Source of the DNA: Spinacia oleracea
Lineage: Eukaryota; Streptophyta; Magnoliopsida; Caryophyllales; Amaranthaceae
Assembly: GCF_020520425.1 (NCBI RefSeq)
Contig: NC_079492.1
Span: 146,165,861-146,229,860, forward strand
Direction: 5' to 3'
Length of the DNA stretch: 64,000 nt
The position numbers were made by a program, and so were the translations under genes. Each line of letters opens with the position of its first letter. Position 1 is the stretch's first letter. This document shows positions 35,800 through 47,172 of this stretch, piece after piece. The notes under the pieces were generated by a model. The model was not told the origin of the DNA, searched no databases, and saw only the letters and a list, made by a program, of their open reading frames with translations.

Positions 35800-36475
35800 C
35801 AAGTTGGGCGATACTCAATTTTGACGGATCATGCAAACGTTATCATTAGAAACAACAACGGTGTAAGTATATATTAATGCTGCCTACGTACTCTTATAAT
35901 CTAGGCATCACTCAAGCATTTATGGAAGAAGCTTTCGTACATAAAGGGTATCCAAGAAGCCAACAAACTCGATCAAGATAAAGAAGCTATACATTGAAAG
36001 CGACAACGTAAAATCACTACAAGAATTTGTATCTTTAACGACAACCTAATTACGACGGGTCAAAAATCTCGTCGTAAAAGCCTTTTGCGACAGGGCTAAT
36101 AACCAAACAATGACGGGAATAACTGTCGCAAATGTCTTTTATGACGGGTTTATGACGAACTTACGACGGGATTTCTATTAACGACGGCCCCCTTTTATGA
36201 CGGGTTCGCGACAGGAAATCCCGTCGTTAATCAACGATTATTGGCCTTTTGCGACGAAATTTCCTGTCGTTAATAGTACAATTTCTTGTAGTGAATGTTA
36301 GTCGTCAACTATATCGACGGAATCTGTTCTATATCGTGGAAACTGCACAACATTCTTAATAACATCAAAGCTCTTCTACAACATTTTGATTATGGGATAT
36401 CAATCATGTCTATCGCTAAGCTAATCATGCAACATATTGGATTGCTAACATTGCTCATTTAGTGTTTTACTTTGC
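35800..36475 (+). pseudogene. RNase H-like (RVT_3) fragment, split by a CACTA MITE
   Basis: Upstream of the MITE, translation near 35905-36010 reads ASLKHLWKKL and, later, EAIHIESDNVKSL, which resembles the segment of plant RVT_3 RNase H domains with the VESDS active-site Asp. Downstream, from 36300, YIDGICSISWKLHNILNNI followed by KALLQHFDYG resembles the following helix and the HFD-type segment that comes before the REAN motif. The MITE at 36015-36293 interrupts the two parts. There is no intact start, so this is a remnant of a retroelement or a small RNase H-domain gene. Similarity was judged by eye. Confidence 0.45.
36015..36293. mobile_element. CACTA-type MITE 3
   Basis: Starts CACTACAAGAATTTGTATC and ends ACAATTTCTTGTAGTG, flanked by AAT at 36012-36014 and 36294-36296. 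The interior is rich in ACGACGGG, GCGAC and GTCGTTAA words. It appears in the opposite orientation to copy 2, with which it shares long stretches. Confidence 0.9.
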
Positions 36476-36759
36476 AGTAGTATGTATATTGATTATTGTA
36501 ATAACTTGTCATTAATTAGTCTCGATTATAAACGATGATTATTTAGGTGTTTCCTCGTGAGGAACGCTTCCTACATTGTTTTACCCTATAAAAAAAGTTG
36601 GGCGGTACTAATGCACATGAAAAGAAGTTGGTAATGTACATCGCAGAATTCAAAACAATATGTGCGTTACTTATGGTAGCTTAGTTTATACCCTTTATAC
36701 AATACGAGACAACTTGAAAATTATAAACAACCGACTATGAGTTTACAATAAATCCAATA

Positions 36760-37085
36760 TTTCCTCCGTTTCTCTAAGTTTTTTACGTTTTTCTTTTTGG
36801 GTGTCTTAAAATGTTTTTTATATTTCATTTTATATTATCACTGCACATAAATATTTTAATATTCTATCAAAATTCATTTAGTCATTCTCTCACACTTCTC
36901 TATTGGGACATTATTATTTTTTTCTCATTTTTCCAATATCAGATTTTCGATAAGAGTGAAAACATTATAAATAAACGTATTTTTCCTGTTTAAATAAAAA
37001 AATAGAGGAATCTCAATGTACATTAATTAGTCGTTAATAAACTTACAAAAGAACAAACGTAAAGAACAAAAAGAAACGGAGTGAG
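36760..37085. mobile_element. Stowaway MITE (subfamily shared with 49688)
   Basis: Left end TTTCCTCCGTTTCTCTAAG, right end AAGAAACGGAGTGAG, with TA at 36758-36759 and 37086-37087. The interior words TTTTTCCAATATCAGATTTT and GTGAAAACATTATAAATAAA are shared with the copy at 49688-50035. Confidence 0.85.
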
Positions 37086-37491
37086 TAAGTAATAAGTATA
37101 GTATGTTAATTAGTCATTAGTAAGTCTTTTATTATTAAATCAACAAGATTATCATAATTAATTAATTAGTATAGCAATATTCTTATGTATTAGGTGTACT
37201 GTATACCGTGTACGTATTCGTCAAATTGTTGAATCGACATTGACTAACAATATCATCGAAAGACCAACTATAACTGCAAGATTGAGTTGTATAGTGTCAT
37301 ATACTACGTATATGAATATTTAATGTCTTGTTAACAAAGCTATCATAATTAGTTAGTCATGGCTACTTAATTAGCTACTATGACATATTGTATACCAATA
37401 TTTTTATGTATTAGGTGTATTTTTAAAACTCTTGAATGCATTGACAAATAGTACTTATTATTGAAAGACAAATTATAATTCTCCTAGATTT
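37086..37491. other. Short gene-free stretch left of the Copia element
   Basis: About 400 bp without a gene. ATTGAGTTGTATAGTGTCAT near 37282 recurs at about 42981 on the other side of the Copia insertion, so the element may sit between two diverged copies of a local repeat. Confidence 0.45.
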
Positions 37492-37496
37492 GGTAG

Positions 37497-37687
37497 TGAA
37501 GAGTTTGAGCAAAATATCAGAGAGAGAAGAAGAGAATTGTATTCAGAATATTGTGAATGAAAACAGAATTAATTACTTGAGAAGCAAGTAGACTAGGGAA
37601 TATATACAAAGACCCTAACCAACTAATAACATAAATCAGTTATAGAAAAATAGATAAAATAATAATATAAATTATATATTTCCTATA
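37497..37687 (-). repeat. Copia 3' LTR
   Basis: 191 bp, the downstream LTR relative to transcription. Compared with the 5' LTR it has one extra base near its 3' end and T in place of G at about 37632. Confidence 0.92.
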
Positions 37688-40600
37688 CTCCCCCCTCAAG
37701 CTGGACCTTGGATAAGAGACCAAGCTTGGCAGATAATGAGTGGTGTTGAGAAGAAGGGAGAGGTTTGGTAAGCAAATCTGCTAACTGCTGAGAACTAGGA
37801 ACATGAGAAGTGTTGATGAAGCCAGCTTCCACCTGTTCTCTGATGTAATGCATTTCTCGTTTGAGATGTTTAGTTTTGTCATGATAAACTGGATTATGTG
37901 CAAGATGTTCAGCTGATGTATTATCACAGTAAAGAGTAACAGGCAGCTGAATATGAACTTGAAGATCTTCCAATAAGCCTTGTATCCAAACCAGTTCACT
38001 AGCAGTTGCAGACATGCTTCTGTATTCTGCTTCAGCAGAAGATTTGCTCAAACTCTTTTGCTTTTTAGTTTTCCAAGATATCAGATTAGAACCAAGGAAA
38101 ACAGCATAGGCACTAAGTGATCTGCTGCTGTATTGACAAGAACTTCAGTCAGCATCACTGTAAGCTGAGATTTGCAAGTCAGAACTGGAAGAGTACCATA
38201 AGCCATTGTCCAAAGTTCCTTTGAGATATTTAAGAACATGAAGAGCAGCACGCAAGTGAGGTATTCTTGGAGAGTGTACAAACTGACTTAAATGTTGAGC
38301 ACAGTAAGACAAGTTTGGTCTTGTGATGCCCAAGTACAACAATCTTCCAACAAGCCTTCTGTAAACATCTAGTTCTTCTAGTAGATCACCAGCTTCAGTG
38401 GATAATTTCAATCCACAGGACAAAGGAGCAGGAGCAGTTTCACAGTCAAGCATACCAGCATCAGCAAGTATATCAGTGATATATTTTCTTTGAGAAAGAA
38501 AAATACCTTTGTCAGTTCTGTGAATTTCAATCCCCAAGAAATAGGCCAACTGACCTAGATCTTTGATTGTGAATGCCTTATCCAAAGCAGTCTTGACTTC
38601 TTGCATTTGAGTTAATGATGTTCCAGTCAACAGAATATCATCAACATAGACTAAGAGAACCAGAAATTCTCCATCTAGATTTCTTGTGAATAGAGAGTAA
38701 TCTTGTGTTGATTGCTGAAATTTCAACACTTTCAGAAACTTGCTAAGCTCCTTGTTCCATTGTCTGGAAACTTGTTTCAAGCCATAAAGAGACCTTTTAA
38801 GTCTGCAAACCTCACCTGGTTTTGCTTTGGTGTAACCAGCAGGTGGTTTCATGTACACCTGTTCATCCAGAAATCCATGCAAAAAAGCATTATTCACATC
38901 CAATTGACACAAATTCCAACCCTTAACAGCTGCTAAGGCAATAACAATTCTTACTGTAGCCAGTTTAGCAACAGGAGAGAAAGTTTGTGTGAAATCCTTG
39001 CCCTCAATTTGTTGATAACCAATAGCTACCAATCTGGCTTTGTACTTGTCTATGGAGTAATCTGGATTCAGTTTTGTTCTGTACACCCACTTGGAGCCTA
39101 TTGCCTTTTTGTCCTTAGGTAACAAGGTTAAATCCCAAGTATCATTGCTCTCAAGAGCAATTATTTCTTTCTCCATGGCTTGTATCCAATTAGTATCATC
39201 TTTAGCTTGATGATAGGTTTTGGGATCATTGGAAGAAAGACTTACAGAAAAGGCAAGAGAATCCCAAATATCATAACTGTCCAAAGCCAGATTTAATAAC
39301 CAACTATCATCATCAAAATTATCTGTTTCTGTAGGAATAGAAGAATCAACAGAAAAAGAAAGAGAATCACTAGTCTGTGGTTCTGGTTCATCTCTGTGTG
39401 GAACATAGCTTCCAACAAAATTTTTTAAGACAACAGGAGGTTTGATAGGTCTTGTAGATTTCCTTTGAACAGGAATGGCACTCTGATTAGGAACAAGAGG
39501 AAGGTGAGAATGAGTAGAGGAATCAGAAGTAATAGAAGTAGGCATAGATTGTGAAGAATTAGGAGAAGTGGTCTGTATGTAAGGAGTAGAAGAAGTAGGA
39601 GGAGAAAGATGATTAATGTCATTTGGTGAAGTTAGGGAAATATGGGGTGAAGAATTTAGAGTAGGAGTGGATATAGTGGAAGAAGAAGTGTTTAAGATTG
39701 GTGTTTGACAAGAATTAGTGCTTAGATCAATCATAGGAAGAGAAGTAATCATTGGAATATCAGATACAGATGCTAGTTTGTAAGGAAAAACAGTCTCAAA
39801 GAATATTACATCCCTTGAAACAAACACTTTGTGTGTGTCAAGATCATATAATTTAAAAGCTTTACATCCAGCAGGATACCCAATGAACAAACACCTTTTA
39901 GTTCTTGAGTCAAATTTGTCTCTCTGAATGTGAGAATTGTGAACAAAACACAGAGAGCCAAAAACTCTGAGATTTTCATAAGCAGGAGGAGTATTAAACA
40001 TGATCTCAAAAGGAGTTTTCCCATTTAAGACTTTGGAAGGGATTTTGTTGATCAAATGAGTAGCAGTGAGAACACACTCTCCCCAGAATTTCTTAGGGAG
40101 ACTTGCATGAAATCTTAGGGCTCTAGCAATTTCCAGCAAGCTTCTATGTTTTCTCTCAACTCTACCATTCTGTTGAGGAACATAAGGCACACTTCTTTCA
40201 TGTAAAATGCCCTTGCTGGAAAACATGTTTCTACAAGATTCTTTGATTATTTCAGTGCCATTATCAGTTCTAATTTTCTTCACTAGTTGATTAAACTGAG
40301 TTTGAACCATAAAGAGGAATTCAGAGATGATTTTCTGAACTTGCAACTTATTATAAATCAGATAAGTCCAAGTTATTCTGCTATGGTCATCAACTATAGT
40401 TAAGAAATAAGAAGCTCCATCTAAATTTCTGACTCTGTATGAACCCCAAAGATCAATGTGAATCAGATCAAAACATGCAGCAGCTCTACTGTGACTCACA
40501 GAAAAAGGAAATTTATGCTGTTTGGCACTATAACAGATATCACAGTTGTATTCATTGATTCATTTGCAACATTCAGCATTCACAAATTTCATTTTTGACA

Positions 40601-42347
40601 GAGAAGGGTGACCCAATCTAGCATGTAACAAATCCAGAGTATTTCTAGCATCATCCTTAGTCTTAGAAATACTAGTGGAAGTTTTATTTGGAAATCTCAT
40701 CATATGTACATCAACCATACTATCAACTGTATTGCAGCTAGGTAACTGAGAACTATTACCTTGACAGATATCAACTGGAGTTTTGACAAAATAGTAGAGT
40801 CCATTTGTCCTTTTTCCTGCACCAAGTATCTTGGAATTAGAGGGGTCCTGGAAAATGTATCCAGTTTTGGTAAATGTCACTAGGATTCCAGTATGTTCAA
40901 TCAATCTCCCAACAGACAGTAAATTATGCCTAAAACCTTTCACTAGTAGCACATTATGTAAGACCAAATCATCACTGAGGACATTATCACCAATTTTCTC
41001 AACTGTCATCTGAGTTCCATCAGGCAAACCAACTTTGATAGGCTGAATAAGAACTCTTATGTTGGTCAAAATATTTTCATCAAAGGTCATATGATCACAA
41101 GCAACAGAATCAACAATCCATAAATGATCATGACTTAATTCAGTTGTAGTGCAGTTAAAAGAATGAGAAATAGTACCTGCATAGTTAGCATAAGAGCAAC
41201 TTGCTGCAGGAGTATTTGCATTCTGAGATTGTTGTCCTTTCATCACCTTCATGACTTCTTGACAAATGGCATTAAGCATTGCACTGTTAACCAAACCATT
41301 GTCTGCAGCTGTATTATCAAGAGGATCATCACCAGCATCAGTTGCAGAATTTACATTAGCAGCAAATCTAGTGTTGCTTGAGTTACTTCCTTTAGAAGCC
41401 TTGATAGAATTGTACCAATCAGGATAACCAATTATCTTGAAACATTGTTCTGCAGTATGACCTTTCCCTTTGCAATGAGTACAAAACCTATTCAACTTTT
41501 CTTTCTTAATCTCTTTCCAATCTTTCTTTCCATGATTTCCATCATTCTTCTGGACCTGATTGCCTTTGTAAAACTGTGCAGCCATGGCACTGCTATTTAG
41601 AATGTTATGCTCAACAACAGCATTACTCACTTCCTTCTGTTTTTCAATCTGCTGAGTAATTGAAAACACTCTATTCAAATTAGGCATAGGATCCATAGCT
41701 AACACATTAGTGATGGTACTGTCAAAACCTCCATTCAAACCAAGCAAGAACTTCATCATTTTGTCCTCTTCTTCGAACTCAGCCACTTTCTTTAAAAATT
41801 GACAACTACATGTCAACATAACACCACAAGTACAAGTAGGAAAGGCTCTTAGAGTCTGCATCTCATCCCACAACTTCTTCAGTTTACTGTAATATGACAC
41901 TATAGTCATATTTTCTTGAGTCAAATTCTCTATTTCCTTCTTTAATTCATAAATCAATGGACCATTAGACTGTCCAAATCTTTCAGCCAATTCAAGCCAT
42001 AGGTCAGCAGCATTATCAATATAGCCAAAATCATCAGCTAAATCATGATTCATAGAGCTTAAAATCCAGCTTACTACCATAAAATCAGCTCGTTTCCACT
42101 TCAAGTAATCCTTATGATTAACAGTAGGTTTAAGCAATTCACCATTAATGAAACCTTCCTTATTCTTAGCTATTAGAGCTCTTTTAACATTCCTACTCCA
42201 TCGAACAAAATTCGCACCAGTAAAAGGAACAGCAACTAAACTAGAAGTAGGATTGTCTGAGTTTGCTATGAAATAAGGATCAAAATTATTGTTGTTACCT
42301 TCAGAATTTAATTGAGAACCTTCACTTTCAGTGTTTCCAATCGCCAT
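37683..42347 (-). pseudogene. Copia gag-pol polyprotein, one frame, two premature TGA codons
   Basis: Starts at MAIGNTESEG (42347) and stays in one frame to the 3' LTR. Gag has the family block FTGANFVRWSRNVKRAL and a zinc knuckle (CTHCKGKGHTAEQC). The protease motif reads WIVDSVACDHM, where the usual DSGA-type motif has Gly in place of Val, which may harm the active site. A GAG-pre-integrase block (LLHARLGHPSLSKMKF) comes before the first stop, TGA at 40559-40557. Then come integrase (HIDLWG, IRTDNGTE, GRVERKHR), reverse transcriptase (LVYVDDILLTG) and RNase H. The second stop, TGA at 38144-38142, falls after SDAD where the family has Trp. RNase H then continues (SKSSAEAEYRSM, YCDNTSAEHLAHNP) to the end near 37683. 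Otherwise undamaged. Confidence 0.93.
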
Positions 42348-42536
42348 TGCAGAAGATAGTTTTAATAAGAATCAATTTCTTCAGATTTTGTGCAAGAAAT
42401 TTCGCAACAATCGCAAGAAATTTCGCAGCAAAAAAAATTCCAGCAAGAACTTCAGTGATCAAACACTATTAATTCTGAGAAGATCGAAGAATAAATCTCA
42501 AATTGAGAAACCTCAATCTCTTTATCAGAGATTATT

Positions 42537-42548
42537 GCTCTGATACCA
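42537..42548 (-). promoter_or_regulatory. Primer-binding site of the Copia element
   Basis: TGGTATCAGAGC, complementary to the 3' end of initiator methionine tRNA, immediately after the 5' LTR. The same site occurs at 58932-58943 in the small LTR element. Confidence 0.93.
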
Positions 42549-42738
42549 TGAAGGTTTGAGCAAAATATCAGAGAGAGAAGAAGAGAATTGTATTCAGAAT
42601 ATTGTGAATGAAAACAGAATTAATTACTTGAGAAGCAAGTAGACTAGGGAATATATACAAAGACCCTAACCAACTAATAACAGAAATCAGTTATAGAAAA
42701 ATAGATAAAATAATAATATAAATTATATATTTCCTATA
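42549..42738 (-). repeat. Copia 5' LTR
   Basis: 190 bp. On the minus strand it begins TATAGGAAATATATAATT and ends AAACCTTCA, directly followed by the primer-binding site. Confidence 0.92.
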
Positions 42739-42743
42739 GGTAG

Positions 42744-44016
42744 AATAGAAAATATGTCTGCGAAAACCAATAAAGAACATAATTCAATCTACTTATACAG
42801 ATCAAACGAGATCTCATATTAAAATCAACTGTCAGTAATATACAAAGTATACAGTACTCCGCAGTAGGAGTAACTCCTCAAGCTAAAAAATTACGTTTGT
42901 TTTCTCCTCTTTTCTCCTGCACAGAACAACTCACATGTTGATAACACAAGTGGGTTTCAACAAACCGCAAATGCAACCAATATTGAGTTGTATAGTGTCA
43001 TAAACGGAATATTAGCTGGGATAATTAGTAAAGTAATACTTGTTGTACTTAATAATAACCACATGATATGACAAACGAAATTAATCATGCGTAATACAGT
43101 ATCCTTTTTAAGTGCTATCTTTCGTATGAATGACCCCATCCTCTACAGAATAATAAGACGAACACATTTTGGGGTCTAATCTAATAATGCATCATCAATA
43201 TATGTACGTGATTTTGTGGAGCCTTTCATGAGAAACACACTCTCTTGTCCTTGTTACTAATTTGTCCTTCATTAACACTAACAACTTATTATTTATCAAA
43301 CTGATTAGTGCTAATAATAATTGACCAGCCTCCTAACGTGTTTTTTTTTATCCCCATTTTGTTCCAAAACTAAGTCAGACGGTGGTGCGAAGAGGGCACC
43401 GCAACTAAAATTTTAGATACGCTCTGATACTATGTTAAATATGTGAAACTCTTTAAATTTTAGAGTATTATATTTATCATATTTAGAGCAATATGAGCAA
43501 TAGTATTATTGAGTATTAACTTAAGATCTCCCATTTAAGTGGAAAAGTATGACAAAAGTCTGAGTTAGAGTCTTGAAATTCCAAGACTCTACTTAAAACG
43601 TTAATCAGTACATACAATCTTAATTATTATTATTTATTCTTTTTTATTTTATTATTTTCATAAGTTTGAGGAGTCTTGAATGAGTACGAGGGGTGAAGTG
43701 GAAAATTTAAGAAAGTCTGAAAGGGTCTCAACAAGAATCTGAGTAATTGAAAATAAATAAAAATTAAGAAAAGTTAATGTGGAAGTCTTAGCTTATACTA
43801 GCGCTAATCTTGCTTATACTGTTACAACTTATCAGTATTAGATTATTAGTCCTAATTGTATAAGGAAACATAATGTAATTAGAATTATATTACGTACAAT
43901 TTTTATTTATCTGAAGAGAAATCTATTCTTTATCAATAACGTGTTTATATAATTTCACTGTTTAATCCGCCTTCAAAAAAGGAATTATACTATGCATTAA
44001 GATTCTTTTTTTACAA
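42744..44016. other. Gene-free DNA right of the Copia element
   Basis: No coding or RNA gene supported. General AT-rich sequence; no transposon ends resolved. Confidence 0.55.
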
Positions 44017-44240
44017 ACTTTTATATAAGACAATCTTACACAAAAGACCACATTGTGTCATATAAGTTAATCAATAAAATCAATTAGTTAAGCACTAGAG
44101 CTAATTAGTTAAGCATTGAAACCAATTAGTTAAACAATGAAACTAATTAGTAAAGCACTAGAACTAATTAGTTAAACAATGGAACCAATTAGTTAAGCAA
44201 TCAAAGTGGTCTTTCCGGTAAGACGGTCTTACACAAAAGT
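44017..44240. mobile_element. Element D: motif-saturated MITE, same family as element C
   Basis: Ends ACTTTTATATAAGAC at the left and GTCTTACACAAAAGT at the right are inverted copies, and the arms extend about 35 bp to AAGACCAC. The interior is a tandem run of about 20-bp units on AACCAATTAGTTAAGCA, the reverse complement of the unit in element C. Target duplication not resolved. Confidence 0.7.
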
Positions 44241-46032
44241 TACCCATTATTTTTACTCTATTTAAAAAGGAGAGTTTACTGCATCGGATACTGCTTTGAT
44301 TTACAAGATTTTTGCTATAGTAAAAAGAAGAGGTTCTGCATTAATGTGTGGATGATATTTTTAAGGTTGGAATAATGTAATCATTTTCTTTAGGAAACCT
44401 TAATCTTTATTGGGTTTCTAATGATTTCTTTTAGAAAAAGGAAGGTCAATAGAACTTAGCATTAAGATTGGTTACCATTTGTGATTGAAATAGCAATTTG
44501 TTGCACGATGGATTCATGCATGTTCGGAAGGTGAATATCGACGCGCCAAAACTTTTGATGAACGACTATACAACTTATTGATTGGTACGGGATAATTGAA
44601 CTTTAATTATATGTAATTATTTATTCAAAATATTAAAAAGTATGAAGTAGCTAAATTTATATTACGTATGTTTTTTCTTGTATATGATCATTCCATACGT
44701 ACGTAACTCTTATTTTTAATAGATCTTCATTATCATTAGTTTAATACCAATTGAAATTATATTATATTATAAAATTTAATAAAAAATTATTGACAATTTA
44801 AATGTTTTGATATAACCTTGCATGTATGCATCACTATACGTCTATATATACCACCTACCAAAATGAGAAGAACAAATAGGGGAAATATTCATTAAAATGA
44901 TAATGCATGTTTTCACGATGAATTCTTGTGAAAAAGTGACTAAAACCATTCACCCTAACTTTTGACAAAATACAAAATTTTTGTAGCACTTATTTCTAAT
45001 AAGAAAGGAACAATTCATTATTCATATATATTGAATAAATAATCTAATCACGTGATTTAGATTATTATTTCAATTACTTGGCATGAAAAACGTGCATTTT
45101 GCCCCCTAAAGAAAGAAAGAAAATGTCAATATGCATGGCTAAAATGCTACTCACAAATTGGCACGTTATGGCTAGATGTGTAGGAGCACATAGAAATTGG
45201 AAGCAATGGTGGATCTAAAAAATTATTCAGTGGGTTCAAAACAAAAATTACTCTGTATAAGTTAATGGTTAGAGTTTCCTCCTCACCATGAACGTCTTAG
45301 TCAAAGTGTCAAACTCGCCACCGTTTAGCACGGTGATATTACGTGTCTCAGTCGACTTTAGCCTAAGATCCTTGAAGGTAAGCTGCTAGATCGTATCGAG
45401 ATGGTGGATCCGCCAATTACGCTCGGTGTTGTAGCCGCTGCCACCTTAATTTGTTGTTGATGTTTTATGGCAGTAGCCAATAAACTCGATTATGAAGAAT
45501 TGGTTTGTTTCTCGTCTTTGTGTATTTGATTTAACCTAGTTTTTTTAGAACATATAGTAGATGCACACCCTCTCATATTTTCTCCTTAATTACTTGTAAA
45601 AAAAATATGCGATAGACCATCAACGGGCATAAAAGTATCATTGGGCGCAGGGTGCACCTAATTATTTTCATTTTTTCCTAGTTTGTTGTACACAATAATT
45701 TTTTTGTTGTAGTTTAGATTTAAACCAACACCCACCCCACCCCCCCACACACCCACCCAACAATGTATTACTCTGTGTTGGGCTTCGGGTTTATTTTCTT
45801 CGGGAAGATGGAGGTTCATCATGTATTGCTCGACTAATCGTTTATCCATGAAGTCTATTCACCAATCTACTTGGAACTGGGACTAGTTGTACGTATGAGG
45901 TTAGATCGTAGGTTTCATTTTACTCTTTCTTCTCCATGGGGTGTATTATTAGCTCAGAGTAATGGTAATTCATTCATAAGAAAGGATGGTTTCAGGTATT
46001 CCCTCAGGACTTTTTTTTTTTTAATTTATATA
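44241..46032. other. Gene-free intergenic DNA
   Basis: No gene supported. Near 45204-45420 there are two GGTGGATC words (45207 and 45404) around GTGGGTTCAAAAC, reminiscent of the GTGGCGGATCC class of hAT-like elements, but ends and duplication are not clear. A C-rich tract lies at about 45727-45760. Confidence 0.5.
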
Positions 46033-46284
46033 CTTCCTCGCTTCGGAAATATCGCACCATGATTGACTTTTACTCCTCTAACCATTACTTTGACTCTCAA
46101 TATCTCAAATCGTGTGCAAGTAAAAATTATAAAATATTAATATTTAGAAAATATATATCAATACGAATCTAATGTGACCCCACATGACTAAAATTTCCTT
46201 AAGTACGAATCACATAAAATTGCCTAAGTCGTGGTGTGAATAGTGTAAAAAACAAATGGTGCGATATTTCCAGAAGAAATGAAG
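46033..46284. mobile_element. Stowaway MITE, diverged
   Basis: Left end CTTCCTCGCTTCGGAAATAT, right end GATATTTCCAGAAGAAATGAAG, flanked by TA at 46031-46032 and 46285-46286. Subterminal CGCACCAT and ATGGTGCG words pair. Confidence 0.85.
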
Positions 46285-46363
46285 TATATATAAAAAAAAA
46301 AGTGACAAGTAATAGCAAAGTTTCAACTAATATGAAAACCATAAGCGTATATTTGCCTTTTAA

Positions 46364-46550
46364 GGCCACGTTCTGTTCACCTTATTTCCACTTATTTCAG
46401 GCAAAATAAATTCAGATAAGTTCAGAAAAAATAAGGTTTGACCAAGTACAATTTATAACTAAAATAAGTTTTGATAAGTTTTAATATGTTTAGATAAGTT
46501 CAGATAAGTTCAGAAAAAATAAGTAAAAATCAAATGAATAGAACGCAGCC
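46364..46550. mobile_element. Element E1: Tourist-like MITE rich in GATAAGTTCAGA
   Basis: Ends GGCCACGTTCTGTTCACC and, inverted, GGCTGCGTTCTATTCA, flanked by TAA on both sides (46361-46363 and 46551-46553), the 3-bp duplication typical of PIF/Harbinger (Tourist) elements. The interior repeats TAAGTTCAGA and AAAATAAG words. Relatives are at 47429-48217 and 58502-58697. Confidence 0.8.
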
Positions 46551-47172
46551 TAAGCTAGCCACAAACTACAAAGCACGGACACATCAATGGCATCGAACTA
46601 TGGTCTCATACCAGACAATGTCCGACATCCCTTTGTTAAATAACATATTTTTGAAACCCTTGGAGTTGGACACAACTAAAAATTGGTTGTATACTATTTT
46701 CATATTCTAATTTGTTGGAAGTTCTGATACCACTTTTGGAGTTTGTTAAATAAGTAGACAAATTTTCAAATTAAACCTTAAATTTCTGTCAACGTACACA
46801 AATAAAACTTCGTACATAGATATAATTCTTAGCAAATTTATTGACATTTTCTATCAAGTTTTATCTTATCGTGCATATATTTTCAGAAAAATTTAACAGT
46901 TTAAAATTGAATGAGTGGAAAATAGAGGAAAACAATTAAGAATGGAAGGCTGTTTAAGCAACACAATAGAATAAGCAACATCTAGCCTACAACTGTGTTT
47001 TCGAGCCCATTTAACCTACGCAATATATATATCGCCAACCCCTTTTCCGTATCCAGTCTTCACCTAAAAACAGAATTAACAGAGCATTCCTCTTTTTCTT
47101 TATTACAAGGAAGGCAGTAATTTTATTACTCTATTATTGCTGTTTGATTTTCACAAACAGCAAAAGATCAAT

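Larger units (their letters stand above)
37497..42738 (-). mobile_element. Copia LTR retrotransposon, full length, recent
   Basis: LTRs at 37497-37687 (191 bp) and 42549-42738 (190 bp) differ by one base change and one single-base indel as far as I can see. The 5-bp target duplication GGTAG flanks the element (37492-37496 and 42739-42743). On the minus strand the primer-binding site TGGTATCAGAGC (42548-42537, initiator Met-tRNA) touches the 5' LTR, and the polypurine tract (37697-37688) touches the 3' LTR. Domain order is gag, protease, integrase, reverse transcriptase, RNase H, that is Copia. The LTRs start TATAGGA and end TTCA rather than the canonical TG and CA. Confidence 0.95.

Noticed and set aside
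37282-43000. ATTGAGTTGTATAGTGTCAT on both sides of the Copia element as its target duplication
   Set aside because: The true 5-bp duplication GGTAG directly abuts both LTRs; the longer repeat is more than 200 bp away on each side and belongs to older sequence.
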